Shown here one piece after another: positions 7,316-14,873 of a DNA stretch of 64,000 bases; the first letter of the stretch is position 1; the number at the start of each line of letters is the position of its first letter. Where the stretch lies: the NCBI RefSeq assembly GCF_018129005.1, contig NZ_JAAEDL010000027.1:1-64000 (forward strand), read 5' to 3'. A program made the position numbers and the translations under genes. Source of the stretch: Neoroseomonas eburnea (GTDB lineage: Bacteria > Pseudomonadota > Alphaproteobacteria > Acetobacterales > Acetobacteraceae). The notes below the pieces were generated by a model. That model did no database searches, had not been told where the DNA came from, and was given only the letters and a program-made list of their open reading frames with translations.

Positions 7316-8374
7316 ATGGCCGGGCAGGAGGGCGACGCCGAGGACCGCACGGAAGCCGCCACGCCCCGCCGGCTGGAGAAGGCGCGGGAGGAAGGCCAGG
7401 TCGCGCTGTCGCGGGAGGTGGTGGGCTTCGGCGCGCTCGGCGGCGGCGTGCTCGGGCTGATGATCGCGATGCCGCCGGCTGGCGGTGCGATGCTGCACGG
7501 CCTGCGGGCGGTGCTGGAACGCGCGCACGAGATCACGCCGGAGGCGGCGGCGGTGGAACTCGGCCGGCTGGGCCTGCTGGCGGTGCTGCCCGTGGCCGGC
7601 CTCGCCGCGTGCGGCGCCGTCGCGGCGACGATGGCGCAGACGCGCGGGCTGGTCTCGGCCAAGGGGCTCGCGCCGCAATTCTCCCGCATCAGCCCGCTGT
7701 CGGCGCTGAAGCGGATCTTCGGGCCGGAAGGGGCGATCGAGTTCCTCCGCACGCTGGTGAAGCTCGGCCTGGTGGGGGCGGCGCTGTGGTGGGCGATCGG
7801 GGATCCGGCGGTGCTGGTGGCGCTGCTCCACCTGCCCGCGGGGGCGTTGCTGGAACGGGGCGGGCGGGTGGCGCTCGACCTGGCGCTGGCGGCGCTCGGC
7901 GCCTTTGCTGCGATCGCGGCGCTCGACTGGCTCTGGGTGCGCTGGCGCCACCTGCAAAGGCTGCGCATGAGCCGCCAGGATCTCAAGGAGGAGACACGCG
8001 AGAGCGAAGGCGACCCGCAGGTGAAGGGTCGGCTGCGGCAACTCCGCCAGCAGCGCGCGCGCGGCCGCATGATGGCGGCGGTGCCGAAGGCGGCCGTGGT
8101 CGTCACCAACCCGACCCACTATGCCGTGGCCCTCGCCTACGAGCAGGGCGGCAGCGGCGCGCCGCGCATCGTCGCCAAGGGTGCGGACGCCATGGCCGCG
8201 CGCATCCGCGCCGTGGCGACGGAAGCCGGTGTGCCGATCGTCTCCAACCCGCCGCTGGCGCGGGCGCTTTATCGGCTCGATCTGGAAGCCGAGATAGCGC
8301 CCGAGCATTATCAGGCGGTGGCCGAGATCATCGCCTATGTCTGGCGGCTTGGCGGACGGGGGCAGGCAGGGTGA
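7316..8374 (+). CDS. flhB: Flagellar export switch protein FlhB
   Basis: FlhB controls the switch from rod/hook to filament export. The 352-residue protein begins with the basic, hydrophilic segment EDRTEAATPRRLEKAREEGQVALSRE, has four TM helices, and contains the self-cleaving motif N265-P266-T267-H268 followed by YAVAL, where the chain is cut between N and P. The cytoplasmic C-terminal domain (KGADAMAARIRAVATEAGVPIVSNPPLARALY) is intact. Its stop overlaps the GTG start of the following kinase (GTGA at 8371-8374). Confidence 0.97.
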   Translation: MAGQEGDAEDRTEAATPRRLEKAREEGQVALSREVVGFGALGGGVLGLMIAMPPAGGAMLHGLRAVLERAHEITPEAAAVELGRLGLLAVLPVAGLAACGAVAATMAQTRGLVSAKGLAPQFSRISPLSALKRIFGPEGAIEFLRTLVKLGLVGAALWWAIGDPAVLVALLHLPAGALLERGGRVALDLALAALGAFAAIAALDWLWVRWRHLQRLRMSRQDLKEETRESEGDPQVKGRLRQLRQQRARGRMMAAVPKAAVVVTNPTHYAVALAYEQGGSGAPRIVAKGADAMAARIRAVATEAGVPIVSNPPLARALYRLDLEAEIAPEHYQAVAEIIAYVWRLGGRGQAG

Positions 8375-9891
8375 ATGTGACGGATCCGGAGGCTGCGGCG
8401 TTCCGTCGGCTGTTCGAGGCGGAGGAGGAGGCCGGGCTCGCGGTGCTGGACACCGGAGGGCGCATCCGCTTCGCCAATGCGGCGCTGACCGCGATGTGCG
8501 GCGCGGGGCCGGCGCCGGTGCCGGGCACGCTCGGGGCGGCGCTGTTCGTCGCGGCGTCGCGGGACGCGGTGGCGGATGCGATCGCCGCCGCCCTGGCCGG
8601 GCCGCCGGCACCGCCGGTGGTGCCGGCGCGGCTCGCCGACCCCGGCCTGCCCGCCGATGCGAGTTTCGAAGTCGCCTGCCGCCCGCTGCGCGGCGAGCCG
8701 GGCGCGCTGATGCGCGTGGTGGACGTGACCGCGCGGCGGCGCATCCAGGCGCAGATGGAGGAAGGGGCGCGGCTGCAGTCGATCGGGCAGCTCGCCGGCG
8801 GGGTGGCGCACGATTTCAACAACCTTCTCGCCGCCATCTCCGGCGCGGCGGAGGCGGCGCTCGCCCGCGAGCCGGGGCCCGAGACGGCGGAGGACCTGCG
8901 CCAGATCCTCGACAGCGCGACGCGCGGGGCGCGGCTGGTGAAGCAGTTGCTCGCCTTCGCCAGCCGCCAGGCGCTGGCGCCGCGCGTGATCGCGCTGGGG
9001 GAGGCGGTGGACGCCATGGCGCCGCTGCTGGTCCGCCTGCTGGGTGCGCGCCAGGTGCTGAAGTTCGACATGGCGCGGCCGGGGCCATTGGTGCGGGTGG
9101 ATCCCTCGCAGCTCGACCAGGCACTGCTGAATCTTGTGGTGAATGCGCGCGACGCCATGCCCGAGGGCGGCACGATCCGCATCGCGCTGCGGGAGGTGAT
9201 GCTGGCGCGGGAGGAAGTGGCGCAGGGCGCCGTCATCCCAGCCGGCGACTGGGTGGTGCTCTCGGTCGAGGACCACGGGCGCGGCATCGCCCCGGATCTG
9301 CTGCCGCGCATCTTCGAGCCCTTCTTCACCACGCGGCGCGGTGCCGGCGGCACGGGGCTCGGGCTGTCCACCGTGCTCGGCATCCTGCGGCAGTCGGGGG
9401 GGCATGTCTCGGTGGCCTCGGCACCGGGGCAGGGGACGGTGTTCCGGCTGTGGTTCCCGCGCGCCGGCGGGGCGGCGCAGGCCGCGGCCCCAGCGGCGCC
9501 GGCCGAGGCTGCGCCGACCATGGCCCGGCGCGTCCTGCTGGTGGAGGACGAGGCGCCGCTGCGCCTGCTCGCCCGCCGCGCGCTGGAGGGCGCGGGGCAT
9601 GAGGTGCGCGTCGCGGAGGACGCCGAGGCGGCGCTCGAAGTGCTGGAAGGCGGCTTCCTGCCCGAGGTGCTGGTCACCGACGTCACCATGCCCGGGGAGA
9701 TGGATGGGCTGGCCCTGGCCGACGCGATGCGGGCGCGCATCGCCGGGCTCAGCGTGGTGCTGGTGTCCGGCTACGCCGAGGCAACGGTTGGGGATGGGCT
9801 GGCGGGGCGCGGCATCCGCTTCCTGGAGAAGCCCTTCCGCATGGCGGACTTGGCTGCGGCGGTGGCGGAGGCACGGCCCGCCGCCGGCTGA
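8371..9891 (+). CDS. cckA: CckA-like hybrid sensor histidine kinase
   Basis: A 506-residue soluble hybrid kinase. An N-terminal PAS-like domain (about residues 15-125) is followed by a HisKA box with phospho-acceptor H147 in GGVAHDFNNLLAAISG, an ATPase domain with N, G1 and G2 boxes (NLVVNARDAMPEGG, VEDHGRGIAPDLLPRIFEPFFTTR, GTGLGLSTVLGI), and a C-terminal receiver (about 385-506) with D437 in VTDVTMPGEMDGL. The H-box and receiver match CckA, the cell-cycle kinase that phosphorylates CtrA through ChpT, and I recall cckA next to flhB in other Rhodospirillales. Unlike Caulobacter CckA there are no N-terminal TM helices here, so the name is a best guess. It uses a GTG start overlapping flhB. Confidence 0.68.
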   Translation: MNVTDPEAAAFRRLFEAEEEAGLAVLDTGGRIRFANAALTAMCGAGPAPVPGTLGAALFVAASRDAVADAIAAALAGPPAPPVVPARLADPGLPADASFEVACRPLRGEPGALMRVVDVTARRRIQAQMEEGARLQSIGQLAGGVAHDFNNLLAAISGAAEAALAREPGPETAEDLRQILDSATRGARLVKQLLAFASRQALAPRVIALGEAVDAMAPLLVRLLGARQVLKFDMARPGPLVRVDPSQLDQALLNLVVNARDAMPEGGTIRIALREVMLAREEVAQGAVIPAGDWVVLSVEDHGRGIAPDLLPRIFEPFFTTRRGAGGTGLGLSTVLGILRQSGGHVSVASAPGQGTVFRLWFPRAGGAAQAAAPAAPAEAAPTMARRVLLVEDEAPLRLLARRALEGAGHEVRVAEDAEAALEVLEGGFLPEVLVTDVTMPGEMDGLALADAMRARIAGLSVVLVSGYAEATVGDGLAGRGIRFLEKPFRMADLAAAVAEARPAAG

Positions 9892-9892
9892 T

Positions 9893-9907
9893 GTTCTTAA
9901 TCTGTTC
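9893..9907. promoter_or_regulatory. SOS box (LexA site) upstream of recA
   Basis: GTTC-TTAATCT-GTTC matches exactly the alphaproteobacterial LexA operator GTTC-N7-GTTC. It lies one base after the stop codon of the kinase gene and about 130 bases before the recA start, where the recA promoter must be. This indicates that recA is induced by DNA damage through LexA. Confidence 0.85.
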
Positions 9908-10038
9908 TTGATGCCCAGTCAGGTTTCGCGCATGCTCCGCTTGCGTCGAATCGCCCCGCCATGCGCGGGTGGGGCGGCATGGGGGTCGGACCGACCCTGA
10001 CGATCAATGGGCGATGGACGCCTGAAGGAGATCGCCCT

Positions 10039-11121
10039 ATGGTTGAGAAGCCATCGCTGGAGCGGGGGAAGGGCATGGACAAGGGAAAGGCGCTGGATGC
10101 GGCGCTGAGCCAGATCGAGCGGGCCTTCGGCAAGGGCTCGATCATGCGGCTCGGGGCGAAGCAGTCCCAGCAGGGGGAGATCGAGGTCGTCTCGACAGGC
10201 TCCCTCGGCCTTGATCTCGCGCTCGGCATCGGCGGCCTGCCCAAGGGGCGCATCGTCGAGATCTACGGCCCTGAATCCTCGGGCAAGACGACCCTGGCGC
10301 TGCATGTCATCGCCGAATCGCAGAAGAAGGGCGGCACCTGCGCCTTCGTGGACGCGGAGCATGCGCTCGATCCCGGCTATGCGAAGAAGCTCGGCGTCGA
10401 CGTGGACAACCTGCTGATCAGCCAGCCCGATGCCGGCGAGCAGGCGCTCGAGATCGCCGACACGCTGGTCCGCTCCGGCGCGATCGACGTGCTGGTGGTG
10501 GATTCCGTGGCCGCGCTGGTGCCGCGCGCCGAACTCGAAGGCGAGATGGGCGACAGCCATGTCGGCCTGCACGCCCGCCTGATGTCGCAGGCGCTGCGCA
10601 AGCTGACCGGCTCGGTCGCCAAGTCCAACACGCTGCTGATCTTCCTGAACCAGATCCGGCTCAAGATCGGCGTGATGTTCGGCAACCCGGAGACCACCAC
10701 GGGCGGCAATGCGCTGAAGTTCTACGCTTCGGTCCGCATGGAGATCCGCCGCATCGGCTCGATCAAGGACCGCGACGAGGTCACCGGCAACCACACCCGC
10801 GTCAAGGTGGTGAAGAACAAGATGGCCCCGCCGTTCCGCGAGGTCGAGTTCGACATCATGTACGGCGAAGGCATCTCCAAGGTCGGCGAGCTGATCGACC
10901 TCGGCGTGAAGGCCAACGTGGTCGAGAAGTCCGGTGCCTGGTTCTCCTGCGACAGCCAGCGCATCGGGCAGGGGCGGGAGAACGCGAAGCAGTTCCTGCG
11001 CGACCGCCCGGAGATGGCGAATTCCATCGAGCAGCGCATCCGCGGCCAGGCCGGGCTTCTCGCCGAGCAGATGCTCGCCGGCGAGGGCGGGGACGACGAC
11101 GAGCAGATGGCGGCGGAGTGA
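10039..11121 (+). CDS. recA: Recombinase A
   Basis: RecA forms filaments on single-stranded DNA for homologous recombination and triggers LexA self-cleavage. The 360-residue protein has the Walker A GPESSGKT (77-84), the Walker B region [14 protein letters not shown], loop 1 ([24 protein letters not shown]), and loop 2 ([21 protein letters not shown]). The acidic C-terminal tail is present. I chose the ATG at 10039 because GAAGGAG (10024-10030) sits 8 bases before it; a second ATG 36 bases downstream ([11 protein letters not shown]) is where many RecA alignments begin. An SOS box lies upstream, and two hairpins follow. Confidence 0.97.
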   Translation: MVEKPSLERGKGMDKGKALDAALSQIERAFGKGSIMRLGAKQSQQGEIEVVSTGSLGLDLALGIGGLPKGRIVEIYGPESSGKTTLALHVIAESQKKGGTCAFVDAEHALDPGYAKKLGVDVDNLLISQPDAGEQALEIADTLVRSGAIDVLVVDSVAALVPRAELEGEMGDSHVGLHARLMSQALRKLTGSVAKSNTLLIFLNQIRLKIGVMFGNPETTTGGNALKFYASVRMEIRRIGSIKDRDEVTGNHTRVKVVKNKMAPPFREVEFDIMYGEGISKVGELIDLGVKANVVEKSGAWFSCDSQRIGQGRENAKQFLRDRPEMANSIEQRIRGQAGLLAEQMLAGEGGDDDEQMAAE

Positions 11122-11206
11122 ACCGGGGCGAGGGGGCCATGCTCCCTCGCACGGCATGCCGGCGGCTCATGCCATCGGCCCCAATGATGGGCGGATGGCG
11201 TGCCCC

Positions 11207-11249
11207 CATGCCAGCGGCCGCCAGTCGCGACCGCTGGCATGAGGCTTTT
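11207..11249 (+). terminator. Intrinsic terminator of recA
   Basis: Perfect 11-base arms CATGCCAGCGG (11207-11217) and CCGCTGGCATG (11231-11241) are followed within a few bases by TTTT (11246-11249). The hairpin is 85 bases after the recA stop, in the right orientation to end its transcript. Confidence 0.65.
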
Positions 11250-11319
11250 CCTGTCCTCAGACACCGGGCGCAAAGCTCCGGTTTGCCTGGCTTCGCCGGA
11301 CGACCGGCGGGCCGCATTC

Positions 11320-11362
11320 CGGGTTCCCAGTCACGTTGCAGGGTAACGTGACTGGGAACCCG
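11320..11362. repeat. Perfect 18-bp inverted repeat between recA and the DUF3775 gene
   Basis: The arms 11320-11337 and 11345-11362 are perfectly complementary over 18 bases with a 7-base loop (GCAGGGT). It stands 45 bases beyond the stop of the leftward DUF3775 gene, so it may act as that operon's terminator, though there is no T-run on either side. It could equally be a protein-binding site. Confidence 0.7.
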
Positions 11363-11406
11363 TCGCGGCCTCGGCAGCCGTCATCGCGACGTTCCGGCGC
11401 GTCTGC

Positions 11407-11808
11407 TCACAACCGCTTCTCCTCGTCGACGATCGACAGGCCGAGCGCAGCCAGGCCTTCCTCGATGAGATCGCCGAGATTCGGGGTCTCCAGCAGATAG
11501 GCGACGGCATGCACGTCGTGCGCCTCGCGGGCGTCGGCCACGGCCTGCTTCCATTCGCGCGCCGAATAGTCGCCCCGGCCGAGCCAGGCGAGAGCGAGCA
11601 GTTCCACGATCTCGTCATCGTTGAGGTCTTCCAGCGCCGCCTTCAGTTCCTCCTGCGTCGGGTTGTCCGGCGTGTCCTCGAGGATGCCGATCTCCTTGTC
11701 GTCGGCGGCATTCGAACCTTCCTCCATGTCCTCCGGCAGCACCTGCGCGTCGTATTCGCGTGCCTTGACGACGAGGTAGGCGAGCTTTTCGAGCGATATC
11801 GCGTCCAT
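11407..11808 (-). CDS. DUF3775 family protein
   Basis: A 133-residue acidic, soluble protein. Its C-terminal half has the DUF3775 pattern: NPTQEELKAALEDLNDDEIVELLALAWLGRGDYSAREWKQAVADARE, then AVAYLLETPNLGDLIEEGL. The function of the family is not known. The start is set by AAGGAGGG nine to ten bases upstream of the ATG at 11808. It is the last gene of a leftward archease-rtcB-DUF3775 run, only 17 bases after the rtcB stop, so it is probably cotranscribed with the RNA-repair genes. Confidence 0.85.
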   Translation of the reverse strand: MDAISLEKLAYLVVKAREYDAQVLPEDMEEGSNAADDKEIGILEDTPDNPTQEELKAALEDLNDDEIVELLALAWLGRGDYSAREWKQAVADAREAHDVHAVAYLLETPNLGDLIEEGLAALGLSIVDEEKRL

Positions 11809-11825
11809 GGCGCAGCGTCCCTCCT

Positions 11826-13256
11826 TCATCCCTTGATGACGATCATCGGGCGGAGCCGCGCGACGCGGCGCGCCAGCCCGGCATGCTCGGCGGCGAGCAC
11901 CACCGCGGCGACGTCCTTGTAGGCGCCGGGTGCTTCCTCCGCGACGCCGCGCAGCGATGGGCTGCGGACCAGGATGCCGCGCATGGCGAGCTCGTCCACG
12001 ATCTGCCGGCCGCTCCAGCGGTGCAGCGCGGCGTGGCGCGACATGGCGCGCCCGGCGCCGTGGCAGGCCGAGGCCAAGGCGCGTTCCTCCGACTGCGCCA
12101 TGCCGGCCAGGACCCAGGACCCCGTGCCCATGCTGCCGCCGATGAGCACCGGCTGCCCGGCCGCGCGCAGCGGCGCCGGCACCTCGGGGTGGCCGGGGCC
12201 GAGCGCGCGCGTCGCGCCCTTGCGGTGGACGAAGAGTTCGCGCTCCCGCCGGCCCGTCCGGTGGCGTTCGACCTTGCAGGTGTTGTGCGAGACGTCGAAG
12301 AGCAGCCGCACCTCCGCCCGGGGGAAGAAGTGGCGCAGGACGCGCCGGGCGAAGTGGCCGAGGATCTCGCGGTTCGCGAGCGCGCAGTTGATGCCCGCCC
12401 GCATCGCCCCGAGGTAGCGCTGCCCGACCTCCGAGAGGATCGGCGCGCAGGCGAGCTCGCGGTCGGGCAGGGCGATGCCGGCCGCCTGGGCCGCCGCGGC
12501 CATCTCGATGAGGAATTCGCTGCCGATCTGATGGCCGAGCCCGCGCGAGCCGCAATGGATCGTCACCACAACCTGGCCGCCGACGAGTCCATAGGCCGCG
12601 GCGGCGGTCGGATCGAAGATCTCCTCCACCGCCTGGATCTCGAGGTAGTGGTTGCCCGAGCCGAGCGTGCCCATTTCCCGCCGCTGGCGTTCCTTGGCGC
12701 GGTTGGAGACGAAATCCGGGCGCGCGCCCGCCATGCGCCCGTCTTCCTCGATGCGGGTAAGGTCGGCCGGCTCGCCCCAGCCCTGCTCCACCGCCCAGGC
12801 TGCGCCGCCGGCCAGCATGGCGTCCATCTGCCGCGCATCGAGGGTGATCGTGCCTTCGCTGCCGACCCCGGCGGGGATCGCGCGCGCGAGGGACTCCGCG
12901 AGGGATTCCTTCACGTGCTCAAGCTCCGCCGCGGCGATGCCGGTGGTCATGCTGCGCACGCCGCAGGAGATGTCGAACCCCACCCCGCCGGCCGAGACGA
13001 CGCCGCCGGCCTCGGCATCGAAGGCGGCGACGCCGCCGATCGGGAAGCCGTATCCCCAATGCGCGTCCGGCATGACGTAGGAGGCGCCGACGATGCCGGG
13101 CAGCGCAGCGACGTTGCGCGCCTGCTCCGCAACCTTGTCGTCCATGTCGCGGATCAGCGCCTCGTCGGCGAAGATGACGACCGGGACATGCATCGGGCCA
13201 CTCGGTTCGATGCGCCAGGTGACGTCGTCGACGCGGTTCAGCAGGGCAGGGTCCAT
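11826..13256 (-). CDS. rtcB: RNA ligase RtcB (3'-phosphate/5'-OH RNA ligase)
   Basis: RtcB joins RNA 2',3'-cyclic phosphate or 3'-phosphate ends to 5'-OH ends, using GTP and two Mn ions. The 476-residue protein retains every key residue I could place: metal ligands D95 and C98 in GGVGFDISCGVRS, H203 in GSGNHYLEI, H234 in HCGSRGLGHQ, H324 in DVSHNTCK, and the His that becomes guanylylated, H399 in CHGAGRAMSR. GGGAGGA precedes the ATG by six bases. The archease gene lies 161 bases upstream on the same strand. RtcB usually repairs tRNA or rRNA broken by stress ribonucleases. Confidence 0.93.
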   Translation of the reverse strand: MDPALLNRVDDVTWRIEPSGPMHVPVVIFADEALIRDMDDKVAEQARNVAALPGIVGASYVMPDAHWGYGFPIGGVAAFDAEAGGVVSAGGVGFDISCGVRSMTTGIAAAELEHVKESLAESLARAIPAGVGSEGTITLDARQMDAMLAGGAAWAVEQGWGEPADLTRIEEDGRMAGARPDFVSNRAKERQRREMGTLGSGNHYLEIQAVEEIFDPTAAAAYGLVGGQVVVTIHCGSRGLGHQIGSEFLIEMAAAAQAAGIALPDRELACAPILSEVGQRYLGAMRAGINCALANREILGHFARRVLRHFFPRAEVRLLFDVSHNTCKVERHRTGRRERELFVHRKGATRALGPGHPEVPAPLRAAGQPVLIGGSMGTGSWVLAGMAQSEERALASACHGAGRAMSRHAALHRWSGRQIVDELAMRGILVRSPSLRGVAEEAPGAYKDVAAVVLAAEHAGLARRVARLRPMIVIKG

Positions 13257-13273
13257 GGCGAGTCCTCCCGTGC

Positions 13274-13323
13274 CTCGGAGACCGTCGGAGAGCGCCGGCA
13301 CCGGCCGGCACTCCCGCCCGGCC
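13274..13323. repeat. Dispersed intergenic element, family B, copy 1
   Basis: Sequence beginning CGGAGACCGTC and continuing through CCGGCACCGGCC and CTCCCGCCCGGCC recurs, with small changes, in reverse orientation at 33758-33789 and as an inverted pair at 23140-23274. Here it lies between the archease and rtcB genes, directly upstream of the rtcB ribosome site. No coding explanation applies. Confidence 0.6.
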
Positions 13324-13417
13324 TGACGAAAATTGTATCCCCTATCCGTGGCCCGGTGGGGCGCGCGCCGCTGACAGCATCCGGAACGCGCCGTCCGGCG
13401 CATTCCCGGACGGTCCT

Positions 13418-13879
13418 TCAGACATCCACGATGCAGGCGGCGCTCCAGCGTCCCTCCGCATCCTGGCTGACGTGCAGGCCGGTCAGGGTCGCACCTTTCG
13501 GCTCCACGGCGGGGGCGTGGCGTGCGACGTCCACGGCTTCGCCCCAGAGCGTCGCGCCCAGGCGCGTACCGTCGATCGCCACATGGAAGCGGCCGAACAG
13601 CATGCGCCGCACGGCCATTTCGAAGATCACGGCGTTCAGGAAGGCGACGAACAGCAGCTCGGGATCAGGCGCCTCGCAGGACAGCGCGACTTCCGACCGC
13701 GGGCGGATCTCCGCCTCGGTGACGACGTGGGTGAGGGCGCAGGCCGCCTGCTCGAAGGCCGCCTCGCGGGTCGGGCCCCAGCCGCGCACGCCGATATCCG
13801 CGCCGTGGGGAAGGAACTCCCACCCGGTGTCCGGCGGGGATGGACCGCCGGCGGTGCGCAGGATCCCGTGGGTCTGCAT
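13418..13879 (-). CDS. Archease (RtcB activator)
   Basis: Archease speeds guanylylation and turnover of the RNA ligase RtcB. The 153-residue protein has the family layout: GWEFLPHGADIGVRGWG near the N-terminus with D28 in the metal site, the central ELLFVAFLNAVIFEMAVRRMLFGRF helix, and the C-terminal AACIVDV ending with the conserved Asp. The frame is open upstream, but homology begins near the ATG at 13879. It lies upstream of rtcB on the same strand, which supports the assignment strongly, since the two are functional partners. It is divergent from the alpha/beta hydrolase gene, 136 bases away. Confidence 0.9.
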   Translation of the reverse strand: MQTHGILRTAGGPSPPDTGWEFLPHGADIGVRGWGPTREAAFEQAACALTHVVTEAEIRPRSEVALSCEAPDPELLFVAFLNAVIFEMAVRRMLFGRFHVAIDGTRLGATLWGEAVDVARHAPAVEPKGATLTGLHVSQDAEGRWSAACIVDV

Positions 13880-14015
13880 GCGGAACGCCTCCCGGAAGCA
13901 GCCTCGCCAAGGTGGCGCCGGCGATCCGCGCCCACCTTGAGGCTGATCAAGGCGATCCCGCGCCGATGCCTGCCAGATGCGCCCCGGACCAGGGTCATGC
14001 GAAGGAGCCATGCGC

Positions 14016-14738
14016 ATGCCTCCGTCATCTCATCAGGGCGGGAGCCGCGAACAGCCCGTCATCCTTGCCCCGGCCGGGCTCGAAGGGACGCTTGTCCTGC
14101 CCCCTGGGGCAGCGGGCGTGGTCGTCTTCGCCCATGGCAGCGGGTCGAGCCGCTTCAGCCCGCGCAACCGCGAGGTGGCCGGGGCGTTGCAGGCGGCCGG
14201 GCTGGGCACGCTGCTGTTCGACCTCCTGACCGAGGGTGAGGCGGAGGACCGGCGGAACGTCTTCGACATCCCGCTGCTCGGCGGCCGGCTGGTGGCGGCG
14301 ATCGACCACATGGCCGGGCATGGGGCCGCCGGGATGCTCCCGGTCGGCCTGTTCGGCGCCAGCACCGGGGCCGCGGCGGCCCTGACCGCGGCGGCCGCAC
14401 GGCCCGACCGGGTGCATGCGGTCGTCTCCCGCGGCGGCAGGCCGGACCTTGCCGGCGGAGAGGTGCTCGGCCGCCTCGCCGCCCCGACCCTGCTCATCGT
14501 CGGCGGCTCGGACCGGGAGGTGCTCGGCCTCAATGAATCGGCCCGCGCGGCGATGCGCTGCGTCTCTGAACTCGCCGTGGTGCCGGGGGCGACGCATCTC
14601 TTCGAGGAACCGGGCGCGCTCGACCAGGTTTCGCGACTGGCGGCTGCCTGGTTCCTGCGCTGGCTGGCGCCGCCGGCAGGGCAGCGCGGGGGACCGGCGC
14701 AGGGCGCGCCTTCGGCGGGAGCGGCACCCGGTTCCTGA
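14016..14738 (+). CDS. Alpha/beta hydrolase of the dienelactone-hydrolase type
   Basis: A 240-residue soluble hydrolase. It shows the oxyanion-hole strand VVVFAHGSGSSRFSPRNREVA, the nucleophile elbow GLFGASTGAAAAL with a Ser nucleophile, the acid in LIVGGSDREV, and the catalytic His in VPGATHLFEEPGAL. This form often occurs alone or fused to a phosphoribosyltransferase; here it is alone. GAAGGAG at 14001-14007 is eight bases before the ATG at 14016; an ATG at 14010 is too close. The substrate is unknown. It diverges from the archease gene and shares its 136-base upstream region. Confidence 0.85.
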   Translation: MPPSSHQGGSREQPVILAPAGLEGTLVLPPGAAGVVVFAHGSGSSRFSPRNREVAGALQAAGLGTLLFDLLTEGEAEDRRNVFDIPLLGGRLVAAIDHMAGHGAAGMLPVGLFGASTGAAAALTAAAARPDRVHAVVSRGGRPDLAGGEVLGRLAAPTLLIVGGSDREVLGLNESARAAMRCVSELAVVPGATHLFEEPGALDQVSRLAAAWFLRWLAPPAGQRGGPAQGAPSAGAAPGS

Positions 14739-14873
14739 CCGCCCCGGGGCGGGAGGGAGGCGGCCCATGGCCCCCGGCCCCTTCACGCCCCGCGCGGCGC
14801 GCGCTACCTCTCGCGTCCTTTGGGCCAACACCTTGCCGGGACGGGCTTTTCCCGGGGACGCGACGGGCAGGAC

